Notes: generated by a model not told the origin, from the letters alone. Positions 9,381-18,691 are shown, numbered from the stretch's first letter. The stretch: DNA of 64,000 nucleotides from a bacterium (GCA_014896235.1 JADBKU010000003.1:39907-103906), one strand, 5' to 3'. Numbers and translations are program-made.

Positions 9381-10562
9381 ATGATCGATTTTTCACTGAC
9401 TGACGAACAATCCGCACTGGTTAAAAAGGTCGAGGAATTCATCCGCGAGGAGATCGTTCCGCTCGAACGCGATCCGCGGCAAGGCCCGCACGGTCCCGAG
9501 GAAGCGCTGCGGCGCGAGATGGTCGAAAAGGCGCGCGCCGCGGGCCTGCTTTCTCCGCATGGCCCGAAGGAATATGGCGGTCTCGGACTGAATCTGCGCG
9601 GGATGGCCGTCGTGTTCGAGGCCGCGGGATGGTCGCCGCTCGGGCCGCTGGCCTTGAATATCCAGGCGCCGGACGAGGGCAACACCAATCTGCTCGAAAA
9701 GGTCGCGTCGCCGGCGCAAAAGGAAAAATGGCTCAAGCCGCTGGTGCGCGGCGAAATCCGCACGGTTTTTTCGATGACCGAACCGGACGGCGGCGCCGGT
9801 TCAGATCCCAGCCTGATGCGCACGACGGCGCGGCGCGTGGGCGACGACTATGTAATCAACGGGCGCAAATGGCTGATCACGGGCGCGCCTGGCGCGAGCA
9901 TCAATATCGTGATGGCGCGCACGGAGGACGCTTCCGGCAAGGACCTGGGCGCGACGATGTTCCTGGTCGATATGGACGCGCCCGGCTTTTCGATCAAGCG
10001 CATCCTGAACACGCTCGACAGCAATTCGCCCGGCGGCCACGCCGAAGTCGAATTTCACGACGTGCGGGTTGGTCCCGACCGGATTCTCGGCGAGGTCGGG
10101 AAGGGCTTTCGCTACGCGCAGGTGCGGCTCGCACCCGCGCGCTTGACGCATTGCATGCGCTGGCTGGGAGCGGCGCGGCGCGCCCACGCGATCGCGACCG
10201 ATTACGCGCGCAAGCGGCAGGCGTTCGGCCGCGCGATCGGCGAGCATCAGGGCGTGGGTTTCATGCTTGCGGACAACGAGACCGATATCGGGCTGTGCCG
10301 GCTGGCGATTTGGCACGCGGCGTGGTTGCTCGATCAGGGCAGCCAGGCGCGGCTGGAAACCAGCATGTACAAAGTTTATTGCTCGGAGGCGCTGGGACGG
10401 GTGGTCGATCGGTCGCTGCAGATCCTGGGCGGGATGGGAATCACGGACGACACCGTGGTCGAGCGGATTTATCGCGATATCCGTCCGTTCCGGATTTATG
10501 ACGGCCCCTCGGAGGTGCATCGCTTCGCAATCGCGCGTACGATCCTCGGGAGGGCGAAGTAG
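9381..10562 (+). CDS. Acyl-CoA dehydrogenase
   Basis: FAD-dependent acyl-CoA dehydrogenase (393 aa), catalysing alpha,beta-dehydrogenation of an acyl-CoA in the cytoplasm. Visible family features are the N-terminal helical domain, the FSMTEPDGGAGSDPS substrate/flavin region, the middle beta-domain (KWLITGAPGA, FHDVRVGPDRILGE) and the C-terminal helical domain. The last ends in ILGGMGITDDTVVERIYRD and a YDGPSEVHRFAIARTIL signature close to the ACAD10/11-like group. The ATG at 9381 starts MIDFSLTDEQ; a GGGAG lies just upstream. It is probably a single-gene unit. The chain length and type of its substrate cannot be inferred. Confidence 0.93.
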   Translation: MIDFSLTDEQSALVKKVEEFIREEIVPLERDPRQGPHGPEEALRREMVEKARAAGLLSPHGPKEYGGLGLNLRGMAVVFEAAGWSPLGPLALNIQAPDEGNTNLLEKVASPAQKEKWLKPLVRGEIRTVFSMTEPDGGAGSDPSLMRTTARRVGDDYVINGRKWLITGAPGASINIVMARTEDASGKDLGATMFLVDMDAPGFSIKRILNTLDSNSPGGHAEVEFHDVRVGPDRILGEVGKGFRYAQVRLAPARLTHCMRWLGAARRAHAIATDYARKRQAFGRAIGEHQGVGFMLADNETDIGLCRLAIWHAAWLLDQGSQARLETSMYKVYCSEALGRVVDRSLQILGGMGITDDTVVERIYRDIRPFRIYDGPSEVHRFAIARTILGRAK

Positions 10563-10605
10563 CGCCGGAGATTAAACCGCGCCGCTTAAGCGGAACGCGA
10601 GAACC

Positions 10606-10797
10606 ATGATCATGGACGTCCTAACATTATCCGCGATTCGTTTGCGCAGCGCTCGCGGTCAGACGATGACCGAGTACGCGCTGTTGCTCGCGGCCGTGGC
10701 GCTCACCGGATACGGTCTCGCCGCGACGGTCGGATACAATTTCGTGGACGACGCTATCGACGCCTTGTTCGGCCGAGTTTTGGCATTATTTCACTGA
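10606..10797 (+). CDS. Flp-type (type IVb) pilin subunit, orphan
   Basis: A 63-aa prepilin of the Flp/Fap family. It has a short leader ending in Gly18, then QTMTEYALLLAAVALTGYG with the conserved Glu at position +5 and the adjacent Tyr that mark Flp pilins, followed by one hydrophobic helix. A TadV/CpaA-type prepilin peptidase would cut after Gly18. No Tad assembly gene is in the window, so it must use machinery encoded elsewhere or have another role. It lies 43 nt after the acyl-CoA dehydrogenase gene and is followed by a strong hairpin terminator. A second ATG at 10612 would shorten the leader by two residues. Confidence 0.82.
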   Translation: MIMDVLTLSAIRLRSARGQTMTEYALLLAAVALTGYGLAATVGYNFVDDAIDALFGRVLALFH

Positions 10798-10836
10798 TCA
10801 AGCGAATTGCCAGTTCAGGGCGTCGCGAAAATCAAA

Positions 10837-10872
10837 GCGGGCCGGATGGAAACTCCATCCGGCCCGCGGTTT
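10837..10872 (+). terminator. Bidirectional rho-independent terminator between the Flp pilin and LLM genes
   Basis: A perfect 13-bp GC-rich stem (10837-10849 with 10855-10867, arms GCGGGCCGGATGG and its complement) with a 5-nt loop, followed by GGTTTTC on the plus strand. On the minus strand the 3' side reads TTTGATTTT. It sits between two convergent genes, so it probably ends both transcripts. Confidence 0.8.
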
Positions 10873-10910
10873 TCAGACGAAATCGATCGCTTTAATCGCG
10901 GCCCGATCGC

Positions 10911-12014
10911 CTAGCGGCCGCCCGCCGCGGCGCTCTGCTGCGCCGGCGAGGTTCCGCTCTGGATATGCGGCAGCACTTCGCTCGCGAACAGCTTCATGTT
11001 GCGCTGCGCCAGCTCCAGCGGCATCCCGCCGTACTTGAAGACGCCGACGAACTCGGCCGCGTCCATCGTGGAGGCGATGGTGCGCAGGGTTTCGACGCAC
11101 TGCTCGGGCGTGCCGTAGCACTGCGTCTTGGTGAACATGTTGCGGAAATCCTGCGGCGCGTTTTTGCCCGCCTCGGCCATCTTGACGTGATACTCGTAGC
11201 CCTTGACCGCGCGGAAATGCTCAGGTTCGTCGTATTCGTAGTGATGGATGGCGGTATCGGCGTAATTGCCCATCCAGCGCTCGGCGCCCTGCGCGGCTTC
11301 CTTTTCGGTCTCCGCGCAATAGACGAAGCATACGACGATCGGCTTTTTGAAGGGCTGGCCGAACTTCGCGCACGATTCGCCGAAGTGGTCGTAGTCTTTG
11401 CGATGTTCCGCCCAGGGCTTCTGCGGAATCACCAGCATTCCCATTCCCTGCTTCGCCATGATGTCGCCGGTTTCGGGCGAGACGATCGCGCCGTAGAAAC
11501 GATCGGTCAGGTTGCGATGCGGCTGCGGCCGGATGCTCATCTCGGGAATCTGGTTGAACTTGCCTTTGTAGGAGAAGCGCTTCTGGGTGAGCGCAAGGCG
11601 CACGATTTCGGCGGCCTCGGTGAAGCGTTCGCGCGATTCGCTCATCGAGACGCGGAAGCCGTCGTACTCGATCCGGCCGGAACCGCGGCCGAAGCCGAGC
11701 GTCAATTCGCGGTCGCCCATGTACAGATCGAGCATCGAGATCTGCTCGGCGACGCGGACCGGATCGTGCCACGGCAGCACCACGACCATCGAGCCCATCC
11801 CGATTTTCTTCGTGCGCCCCGCCATGTAGGTCAGGAACTGCAGGACGTCGGGGATCATCGTGTAAGGCGAGAAGTGATGCTCGACGCCCCAGATCGAATC
11901 GAACCCAAGCGGCTCGACCATCTCGGCCAGCGCCAAATCCTCGCGATAGATTTCCCAATCGGGCTTTTCGTCGCGAAAAAAATTCTGGAAAAAGAACGTC
12001 GCTCCAACTTTCAT
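10911..12014 (-). CDS. LLM class flavin-dependent oxidoreductase
   Basis: Luciferase-like monooxygenase (TIM-barrel, FMN- or F420-dependent), 367 aa. Recognisable segments are the N-terminal MKVGATFFFQNF strand, FDSIWGVEHHFSPYTMIPD (the EHH motif common in the bacterial luciferase-like group), KKIGMGSMVVVLPWHDPVRVAEQISMLD and LTLGFGRGSGRIEYDGF. The ATG at 12014 has a GAAGGAGA ribosome site about 8 nt upstream and is clearly better than upstream in-frame starts. The C-terminal tail is Ala/Gln-rich. It is divergent from an exported alpha/beta hydrolase gene. Substrate and cofactor type are unknown. Confidence 0.9.
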   Translation of the reverse strand: MKVGATFFFQNFFRDEKPDWEIYREDLALAEMVEPLGFDSIWGVEHHFSPYTMIPDVLQFLTYMAGRTKKIGMGSMVVVLPWHDPVRVAEQISMLDLYMGDRELTLGFGRGSGRIEYDGFRVSMSESRERFTEAAEIVRLALTQKRFSYKGKFNQIPEMSIRPQPHRNLTDRFYGAIVSPETGDIMAKQGMGMLVIPQKPWAEHRKDYDHFGESCAKFGQPFKKPIVVCFVYCAETEKEAAQGAERWMGNYADTAIHHYEYDEPEHFRAVKGYEYHVKMAEAGKNAPQDFRNMFTKTQCYGTPEQCVETLRTIASTMDAAEFVGVFKYGGMPLELAQRNMKLFASEVLPHIQSGTSPAQQSAAAGGR

Positions 12015-12218
12015 CGAACTGTCTCCTTCGGCGTGATAGCGCTGGCCGCGGGCGCGCGCCGTGCGCCTCCGCCGCAAGAGTAGCGGCGCCGAGCCTGCAC
12101 TACTGCTAATACAAAGAATCAGTCTTTATTACAAGTTTACGCGATGCGGGCGCGTGATGCAGGACCGCGCCTTGACCGTCGCTGCAGGTATCTGCGAGCT
12201 TTCGTGCGCGGAAAACGG

Positions 12219-13082
12219 ATGAACGCCATCAAGATGCCGATACGACGCCTAATTTTCGCTTTGGCGATTTCGCTCGCCTGTGGCGCGGCGCCGGCGCGCG
12301 CCGAGTATCCGTGGATGCGACTGCCGCCGACGCCGACGTTACCCAAAGCGGAGCGCAGCGGCCTTGCGCCGATCAATGGAATTCGTATCTGGTACGCGAC
12401 TTTCGGCCATGGCGAGCCGGTGATTTTGCTGCACGGCGGTCTCGCCAATGCGAACTATTGGGGCTTGCAGGTGCGCGCGCTCGAGCCGCGGTATGAAGTG
12501 ATCGTGATGGACAGCCGCGGGCATGGTCGCAGCTCGCGCGATGCGGCGCCGTTCGGCTACGACCTGATGGCGTCGGACGTGATCGGGCTGATGGATTACC
12601 TGCATCTCCGCAAAGCGGCGATCGTCGGGTGGAGCGACGGCGCGATCGTCGGCCTCGATCTCGCGATTCATCATCCCGAGCGCCTGACGCGGCTGTTCGC
12701 GTTCGCGGCGAATTCCGATCCATCGGGAGTGAAAGACGTTAATAAAAGTCCCGTATTTACCGCATTTATCGCGCGGGCTTCGCACGAATACGGCGAGCTG
12801 TCGCCCACGCCGACGCAATATCAGGCGTTCCTGGCGCAAATCGAAAAGATGTGGGCGAGCCAGCCTCATTTCAGTGCGGCGCAATTGCGCGGAATAAAGA
12901 CTCCGACCTGGATTGTCGATGCCGACCATGACGAGGCGATCAAACGCGAAAACACGGACTACATGGCGGCGACGATTCCGGGCGCCGGCGAGTTGATCCT
13001 GCCCGAGGTCAGTCATTTCGCGTTTATCCAGGACCCCGCGATGTTCAACGCCGCGCTGCTGCATTTTCTGGCGGGACGCTAG
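12219..13082 (+). CDS. Exported alpha/beta hydrolase
   Basis: Alpha/beta-fold hydrolase of 287 aa with an N-terminal signal peptide (MPIRRLIFALAISLACGAAPARA), so probably periplasmic or secreted. The oxyanion region is VILLHGGLANANYWG, the nucleophile elbow is VGWSDGAIVGL (Ser in GWSDG), the acid is in VDADHDEAI and the catalytic His is in EVSHFAF. Likely an esterase or lactonase; the exact reaction cannot be inferred. The ATG at 12219 is chosen because the signal peptide follows it directly. Confidence 0.87.
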   Translation: MNAIKMPIRRLIFALAISLACGAAPARAEYPWMRLPPTPTLPKAERSGLAPINGIRIWYATFGHGEPVILLHGGLANANYWGLQVRALEPRYEVIVMDSRGHGRSSRDAAPFGYDLMASDVIGLMDYLHLRKAAIVGWSDGAIVGLDLAIHHPERLTRLFAFAANSDPSGVKDVNKSPVFTAFIARASHEYGELSPTPTQYQAFLAQIEKMWASQPHFSAAQLRGIKTPTWIVDADHDEAIKRENTDYMAATIPGAGELILPEVSHFAFIQDPAMFNAALLHFLAGR

Positions 13083-13161
13083 CCGTGCGCCGTCGCGGCG
13101 GGGTTGGAGCGGCGGCGCCGCGCGGGCTAAACTTGTCGCCTTGGAGCTTGCGATAAGCGCG

Positions 13162-15597
13162 ATGGACGAACGTTACGAGCCGAGCAAAATCGAACCTTTC
13201 TGGCGCGAGGAGTGGGAGCGGACCAACCTCTACTTGACGCGCGAGACGCCCGGGCGGCCGAAGTTCTATGGCCTTGAGATGTTCCCCTATCCGTCGGGCG
13301 ACGGTTTGTCGGTCGGCCATCTGCACAACTACGTGCCGTGCGACGTAATCGGCCGCTACAAGCGGATGGCCGGCTTCAACGTGCTGCACGCGATGGGCTG
13401 GGACGCTTTTGGCCTGCCGGCCGAGAACGACGCCCTGCTCAAAGGATTGCATCCGAAGGAGACGGTTCCGCGCTATGCGGCAAACTTCAAGCGGCAGTTG
13501 AAGTTGGCGGGATGCGCCTACGACTGGACGCGCGAAATCAATTCGTCTTCGCCGGACTATTACCGCTGGACGCAGTGGTTCTTTTTGCTGCTGTACAAGC
13601 GCGGCCTGGCATATCGCGCGCTGGGTTCGCAATGGTGGTGCGAGAAGTGCCGGACGATCCTGGCCAATGAGCAAGTGGTCAACGGATGCTGCTGGCGGCA
13701 TACGGAAACGCCGGTCAGCAAAAAAGACCTCGAGCAGTGGTACTTCAAGATCACCGATTACGCCGACCGACTGCTCGCCGACCTCGACGGAATCGATTGG
13801 CCCGAGCCGATCAAGCTGATGCAGCGCAACTGGATCGGCCGGTCGGAGGGCGCGGAGCTGGCGTTCCCCGTCACGGGCCATCCGGGCAAGGAGGTGCGGT
13901 TTTTCACCACCCGGCCCGATACGGTCTTCGGCGTGTCGTTCATGGTGCTGGCCCCCGAGCATCCGCTGGTCGCCGAAATCGTCACGCCGCAGGCGCGGGC
14001 GGCGGTCGAAGAATACGTGGCGCAGACGCGGCGGCAGAGCGAGATCGAACGGCTTTCGACGGTCAAGGAGAAGACCGGCGTCTTCACCGGCGCTTACGCA
14101 CGCAATCTTTTCACCGGCAAGGACGTGCCGATCTGGATCGCCGATTACGTGCTGATGGGCTACGGCACCGGCGCGATCATGGCGGCGCCGGGCGAGGACG
14201 AGCGCGACTTCGCCTTCGCGCAGAAATACGGGCTGGAAATTCCGGTCGTAACCGCTCCGGCCGACGGCTCGACGCCGCCGGCCGGTCGGGCGTTCACCGA
14301 ACGTGGAATCGCGATCAACTCGGGCTTCCTCAACGGGATGAAGACCGACGACGCGATTCGCGCCGTCTGCAAATACGCCGAGGAGCATGGATTCGGACGC
14401 GCCACGGTCAGCTACCGGATGCGCGACTGGCTGATTTCGCGCCAGCGCTACTGGGGATGTCCGATTCCGATCGTCTACTGCGCGAAAGACGGGATTGTGC
14501 CCGTACCGGAAGATCAGTTGCCGGTCGTGCTGCCCGATATGAAGGATTATCAGCCGTCAGGGACAGGGCGATCGCCGCTCGCCAACGTGCCCGAGTTCGT
14601 CAACACGACCTGTCCGAAATGCGGCGGTCCGGCCGAACGCGAAACCGACACACTCGACGGCTTTGCCTGCTCGTCGTGGTACTACCTGCGCTTCGCTTCG
14701 CCGCACTATGACAAAGCGCCGTTCGAGCCGCGGGCGGGCAAATACTGGCTGCCGGTCGATCTTTACGTCGGCGGGGCCGAGCACGCCGTGATGCATCTGC
14801 TGTACGCGCGGATGTGGACCAAGGTGATGTTCGACGCCGGGCTGGTGGAGTTCAAAGAACCGTTTCCCGTGCTGCGTAACCAGGGGATGATCTGGGCCGC
14901 CGACGGCCAGAAGATGTCCAAGAGCAAGGGCAATGTGGTCACGCCGGACGCGATGGTCGAAAAGTACGGCGCCGACGCGCTGCGGCTGTGGGAACTATTC
15001 ATGGGGCCGTTCGAGGAGGCGACCAACTGGAACGAGACCGGAGTCGCCGGAACCGCGCGGTATTTGCAACGGGTTTGGGCGATGATGCGCCGGTACGTCG
15101 CCGCCGGATGTCCGGAAGGCGCGCCGTCGGCCGAGACCGTCAAGCGCGCGCACAAGACGATCAAAATCGTGACCGATCACGTCGAGCGGATGCGCTTCAA
15201 TACGGCGCTGGCCGCGCTGATGGATCAGCTCAACTATCTGGCGAAGCTGGAGCCGGAGCAGTTGGGGCGCCATACGATCGAATCCTACGTCCTGATGCTC
15301 GCGCCGATGGCTCCGTTTGTGGGAGAGGAATTCTGGCGCGAACTGGGCCATCAGAGTTCGATCCATTTGGAGCCATGGCCGAAGTTCGATCCGGCGCTGA
15401 CCGTCGATGAAACCGTCACGGTCGTCGTGCAGATCAACGGCAAGGTGCGGGATCGGCTGGAAATCGAGGCCGGCGCGGCGGAAGAGGACGTTCGCGCCCG
15501 CGCTCTGGCGAGCGAGGCGGTCCGGCGCAATCTCGACGGCAAGACCCCGAAAAAAGTCATTTACGTTCCGAACAAGCTGGTGAGCATCGTCGCGTGA
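13162..15597 (+). CDS. leuS: Leucine--tRNA ligase
   Basis: Class I aminoacyl-tRNA synthetase charging tRNA-Leu, cytoplasmic. The length of 811 aa is usual for bacterial LeuRS. The N-terminal signature FYGLEMFPYPSGDG followed by SVGHLHNY contains the HIGH-type motif. The editing (CP1) domain follows, and the KMSKS loop is intact at about residue 584 (DGQKMSKSKGNVV). The C-terminal anticodon-binding and LeuRS-specific domains (VVVQINGKVRDRLEI) are complete. The ATG at 13162 gives MDERYEPSKIEPFW, a normal LeuRS start; an in-frame TTG lies at 13141. It is the one clear essential housekeeping gene in this stretch, and it stands alone. Confidence 0.98.
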   Translation: MDERYEPSKIEPFWREEWERTNLYLTRETPGRPKFYGLEMFPYPSGDGLSVGHLHNYVPCDVIGRYKRMAGFNVLHAMGWDAFGLPAENDALLKGLHPKETVPRYAANFKRQLKLAGCAYDWTREINSSSPDYYRWTQWFFLLLYKRGLAYRALGSQWWCEKCRTILANEQVVNGCCWRHTETPVSKKDLEQWYFKITDYADRLLADLDGIDWPEPIKLMQRNWIGRSEGAELAFPVTGHPGKEVRFFTTRPDTVFGVSFMVLAPEHPLVAEIVTPQARAAVEEYVAQTRRQSEIERLSTVKEKTGVFTGAYARNLFTGKDVPIWIADYVLMGYGTGAIMAAPGEDERDFAFAQKYGLEIPVVTAPADGSTPPAGRAFTERGIAINSGFLNGMKTDDAIRAVCKYAEEHGFGRATVSYRMRDWLISRQRYWGCPIPIVYCAKDGIVPVPEDQLPVVLPDMKDYQPSGTGRSPLANVPEFVNTTCPKCGGPAERETDTLDGFACSSWYYLRFASPHYDKAPFEPRAGKYWLPVDLYVGGAEHAVMHLLYARMWTKVMFDAGLVEFKEPFPVLRNQGMIWAADGQKMSKSKGNVVTPDAMVEKYGADALRLWELFMGPFEEATNWNETGVAGTARYLQRVWAMMRRYVAAGCPEGAPSAETVKRAHKTIKIVTDHVERMRFNTALAALMDQLNYLAKLEPEQLGRHTIESYVLMLAPMAPFVGEEFWRELGHQSSIHLEPWPKFDPALTVDETVTVVVQINGKVRDRLEIEAGAAEEDVRARALASEAVRRNLDGKTPKKVIYVPNKLVSIVA

Positions 15598-15724
15598 TTT
15601 AGAGCAGCGGTCCGTCACGGCTCGATACCGATTGCGATCTTGAGATTGCGGGCGCGCGCTTGATGCGGCGGGCGCGGGCATGCGATGGTCGGGCAAAAGT
15701 CCGGCGATCCAGGAGGCTTCAGTC

Positions 15725-16492
15725 ATGGCCGACGACGTGCTCAAGGTCGAACGTCATCCGAATTACGTAACGCTCATTCTTAATCGTCCCGAGAAGCGCA
15801 ACGCCCTCAATCAGGCGCTTTTCGAGGCGCTCGATCGCGAACTCGAGACAATCGAAAAATCGCCCGACGTGCGCGCGGTCGTGCTGCGCGGCGAGGGCCG
15901 CGCGTTCTGTTCCGGAATAGATTTGCGCGAGATCGGGCAGATTGGCGGCGCCGGCGGCGTCACGCCCGAAAAAGTCTTCAGCCGCATCGAAAAACTGCCC
16001 GTGCCGACGATCGCGGCGGTGCAGGGCGATACGCTTACCGGCGGGCTGGTGCTGGCCCTGACCTGCGATCTGCGAATCGCAGGCGCGGGCGCGAGGCTTG
16101 GGATGACGCCGGCGCGCATCGGCTATCTGCCGACGTTCCAGATCTTTCGCCGCTTCGTCGAGACCGTCGGACCGGCGAACACCGCCGAAATCATGTACCT
16201 GGCCGATCCGCTCGACGCCGCGCGAGCGCGCGAAATCGGATTGGTTCACAAGGTCGTGGCCGACGCCGAACTGCCCGCCGCCGCCGATGCGTGGGCGGCG
16301 AAAATCGCCGGCAACGCTCCTCTTTCCGTACGCGCGATGAAAATGAGTATCCGGCGCGTGATGAGCAAGGCGTTCGACGTCGAGCACAAGGATATCGACG
16401 AGTTGGGCAACAAGGTGCGCACCAGCAACGACGCCAAAGAGGGCGTGCGCGCGTTCCTCGAAAAGCGCAAGCCGGTCTGGCGCGGAGAGTGA
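15725..16492 (+). CDS. Enoyl-CoA hydratase/isomerase family protein (crotonase), copy 1
   Basis: Crotonase-fold protein of 255 aa acting on a CoA thioester. Visible family marks are VTLILNRPEKRNALN, AFCSGIDLREIG (oxyanion region) and VAAVQGDTLTGGLVLALTCDLRIAG. A Thr-Gly-Gly replaces the usual A.GGG and no clear catalytic Glu pair is evident, so hydratase activity is not certain. An AGGAGG ribosome site is 8 nt before the ATG at 15725. It is followed 86 nt later by a clear paralogue with the same C-terminus (AKEG.RAFLEKRKPVW), indicating tandem duplication. Confidence 0.9.
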   Translation: MADDVLKVERHPNYVTLILNRPEKRNALNQALFEALDRELETIEKSPDVRAVVLRGEGRAFCSGIDLREIGQIGGAGGVTPEKVFSRIEKLPVPTIAAVQGDTLTGGLVLALTCDLRIAGAGARLGMTPARIGYLPTFQIFRRFVETVGPANTAEIMYLADPLDAARAREIGLVHKVVADAELPAAADAWAAKIAGNAPLSVRAMKMSIRRVMSKAFDVEHKDIDELGNKVRTSNDAKEGVRAFLEKRKPVWRGE

Positions 16493-16578
16493 ACCGCCGT
16501 GCTTGAAGCGTCCGCCGGGCGCGTGCGATGCTCGGGGCCGAATTCGCGATAATCGCGTCCGTCGAAGGAGCTACCGAG

Positions 16579-17349
16579 ATGTCCGATCAATTGTTCCAGG
16601 TGGAGCGTCACGACAGCTATGTGACCTTCACCATGAATCGTCCGGAGAAACGCAATTCGCTCAACGAACCGCTGCTTAAGCATCTCGATGAAGCGATCGC
16701 GTCGGTCGAAAACGACAAAGGCGTGCGTGCGGTGATCCTGCGCGGCAACGGCCGCGCTTTCTGCGCGGGTATCGATTTGGCCGAGGCGGAGCGCCTCGAA
16801 GGCGGACACAATCCGGTCAGCCTGGAGCGAATTTTCAAGCGGCTCGAACATCTGCCAGTGCCCGTGATCGCCGCGGTGCAGGGCGCCGCGCTGGCGGGCG
16901 GATGCGAACTGGCGCTGCATTGCGATCTGCGCGTCGCCGCCGACGATCTGCGGATGGGTATGACGGTCGCGCGGGTCGGATTGGTCGTGCCCTACAACTT
17001 CATCCGCAAGTTGATCGAGATTATCGGCGCGGCCAACACCGCGCAGATTCTTTATACCGCCGAGCCGGTGGACGCGAATCGCGCGCTGCAGATGGGGATG
17101 GTGCACGAAGTCGTGCCCGCCGCGAATCTTGACGCGGCCGCTGTGAAGTGGGCGGAGAAGGTTGCGAGCAACGCGCCGTTGTCGCTGCGCACGATGAAGA
17201 TGAGCATGCGGCGTTCGCTCGACAACTCTAACGACGCCTGGCACGACGACATCCTGGAAATGGGTCGGATGGTGCGCGCGAGCAAGGACGCCAAGGAGGG
17301 AATTCGCGCCTTCCTCGAAAAGCGCAAGCCGGTCTGGAAGGCCGAGTAG
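16579..17349 (+). CDS. Enoyl-CoA hydratase/isomerase family protein (crotonase), copy 2
   Basis: Paralogue of the preceding gene, 256 aa. Crotonase marks are VTFTMNRPEKRNSLN, AFCAGIDLAEAERL and AAVQGAALAGGCELALHCDLRVAADD. The last holds the canonical AGGG-like oxyanion loop better preserved than in copy 1. The two share IAS/VRNAPLS(V/L)R.MKMS(I/M)RR and the ending EKRKPVW. An AAGGAG lies about 9 nt before the ATG at 16579. A hairpin terminator follows the stop, closing this two-gene unit. The substrate is a CoA ester of unknown chain. Confidence 0.9.
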   Translation: MSDQLFQVERHDSYVTFTMNRPEKRNSLNEPLLKHLDEAIASVENDKGVRAVILRGNGRAFCAGIDLAEAERLEGGHNPVSLERIFKRLEHLPVPVIAAVQGAALAGGCELALHCDLRVAADDLRMGMTVARVGLVVPYNFIRKLIEIIGAANTAQILYTAEPVDANRALQMGMVHEVVPAANLDAAAVKWAEKVASNAPLSLRTMKMSMRRSLDNSNDAWHDDILEMGRMVRASKDAKEGIRAFLEKRKPVWKAE

Positions 17350-17374
17350 GGTTTTCCGCATCAAAGAAGGATCA

Positions 17375-17409
17375 AACGGCCCGGCGGAGAGCTTCACCGG
17401 GCCGTTTTC
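17375..17409 (+). terminator. Rho-independent terminator after the tandem crotonase genes
   Basis: Inverted repeat with 10-bp arms (AACGGCCCGG at 17375-17384 and its complement at 17397-17406), a 12-nt loop and a TTTT run at 17405-17408. It lies 25 nt after the second crotonase stop and before the convergent GalT-like gene, so it may also end that transcript. Confidence 0.75.
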
Positions 17410-17435
17410 GTTCGGAAACGCGCGGGATTGGGAGT

Positions 17436-18467
17436 TTATCCGCGCGCGAGCGCTTTGCGCAGCGCGGCGACGTTTTGCGGCAGCACGCTCGGCAGATTCA
17501 ACGTTCCCGCGACGTTCGAGTATGGATATAGGCGGCCGTTTACGTGCGCGTGCAAGGGCAGCGCCGGATCCTGGTGTATTTCATAATCGAGCGGCAGCGG
17601 TCCAAGGATGCGCAGAATTCGGAAGAGCGCGCGGGCGAACCGCCGCAGGAGGTCTTCAGGCAAATCGACCAGCAGCCCTTTGTATTCTGGAATCACGATA
17701 TCGTAGCTGCGCGGAAAAGCGCCGATCGGGCTGGAATAGCTCACAATCGGGCCGTCGCGCTCGATCAGCAATCCGAGACGCTCGACCAGTTCGAGCAGTT
17801 CCGGCCACCATCCGGGATGCTCGCGCTGCGCCCGCACCTCGGCTTCGACGGCGGGGAGCGGCGAGGGCGAACCGATCAGTTGCTGATGCGGATGAGGCTG
17901 CGACGCTCCGGATTCGCGTCCCTGGTTCTTGCGTACGACCACCGAGTGAACGGCGGGATTCGCAAAAATCTGACGCATCAGCCGGACGTCAGTTTTGATC
18001 AGTTCGAAAAAATGCTTTTCGCCGAGCATCGCCGTGAAGGTGAGATCGTTGACCGAGCGCGGACGGTCGATGAAATGGCGCGGGTCTTCGACCACCACCC
18101 ATGATTCGTTGCGGCCGCCGGTGAGCGTTTCCGGGATACGCGGAAAGAGGTTATTGAATGCGCGGATTATCCACGTGGCGCCCGCGATCGCGCCCGCGCC
18201 GCTCCATTCCGCAAATTCCGCTGGAGTGAGCCGCAGCGCTTCAGGCGGCGCCTGATGCTCGTTGCCGGGACAAAACGGGCAGGCGCGAACGGCATTGTGC
18301 AAGGTTTCCGGATCGAGCGGCGGCGGGTCGGGCTTGAGTTCGTCGCGTCCGCCGAGCGTGAAGGCGAAGCTCTTGCCGCGAACGTCAACGACGTATGAAA
18401 TCACCCCGGTGACCGGATTTTTGATCCATACCAGGGCGCCATCGCGCAATTCATATTCCAGAGTCAT
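17436..18467 (-). CDS. GalT-like nucleotidyltransferase (galactose-1-phosphate uridylyltransferase family, HIT superfamily)
   Basis: A 343-aa member of the GalT branch of the HIT superfamily. Zinc-type cysteines are in RACPFCPGNEH and the catalytic HPH-x-Q motif is SGASQPHPHQQLIGSP, where the central His would be uridylylated. The N-terminal half (WVVVEDPRHF) and C-terminal half (IHQDPALPLHAHVNGRLYPY) give the usual two HIT repeats. No gal genes are nearby, so the true sugar phosphate may differ from galactose-1-P. The ATG at 18467 has no clear ribosome site. Confidence 0.82.
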   Translation of the reverse strand: MTLEYELRDGALVWIKNPVTGVISYVVDVRGKSFAFTLGGRDELKPDPPPLDPETLHNAVRACPFCPGNEHQAPPEALRLTPAEFAEWSGAGAIAGATWIIRAFNNLFPRIPETLTGGRNESWVVVEDPRHFIDRPRSVNDLTFTAMLGEKHFFELIKTDVRLMRQIFANPAVHSVVVRKNQGRESGASQPHPHQQLIGSPSPLPAVEAEVRAQREHPGWWPELLELVERLGLLIERDGPIVSYSSPIGAFPRSYDIVIPEYKGLLVDLPEDLLRRFARALFRILRILGPLPLDYEIHQDPALPLHAHVNGRLYPYSNVAGTLNLPSVLPQNVAALRKALARG

Positions 18468-18579
18468 GGCGGTTGATGATCTTTAAGCATGCGCGCACGC
18501 GGGCTTTCAACGCGCGGGGCGGGAAATCACGAAAAACTATCCGTCACAGCATCGCGGCGACGATGGAAGATGCGGGCGC

Positions 18580-18608
18580 TTGACTGGATTAACCCGCTCC
18601 ATTACCTT
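18580..18608 (+). promoter_or_regulatory. Candidate sigma-70 promoter for the leader RNA / aminotransferase-serA unit
   Basis: TTGACT at 18580-18585 and TACCTT at 18603-18608, separated by 17 bp. The -35 matches the consensus well and the -10 moderately. It lies between the divergent GalT-like gene and the aminotransferase gene and points at the hairpin described next. Confidence 0.4.
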
Positions 18609-18652
18609 TTATCTAGGGACGCGGCTTAAACGCGCGTGACTTAGCATACGGG

Positions 18653-18691
18653 GTCTGGCGTTCCGCGAAAGCGGACACCAGGCTTTTTTTT
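18653..18691 (+). terminator. Terminator-like hairpin with T8 in the 5' leader of the aminotransferase-serA operon
   Basis: Arms CTGG..TCCGC and GCGGA..CCAG enclose a GAAA tetraloop, with a small internal bulge, followed by C and eight T (18684-18691). No plus-strand gene ends upstream of it: the previous gene is divergent. It therefore either ends a short RNA starting near 18615 or acts as an attenuator in the leader of the downstream genes. Confidence 0.55.

Noticed and set aside
13045..14388. 447-codon minus-strand open frame opposite leuS
   Set aside because: Antisense to the LeuRS core, with no domain signal.
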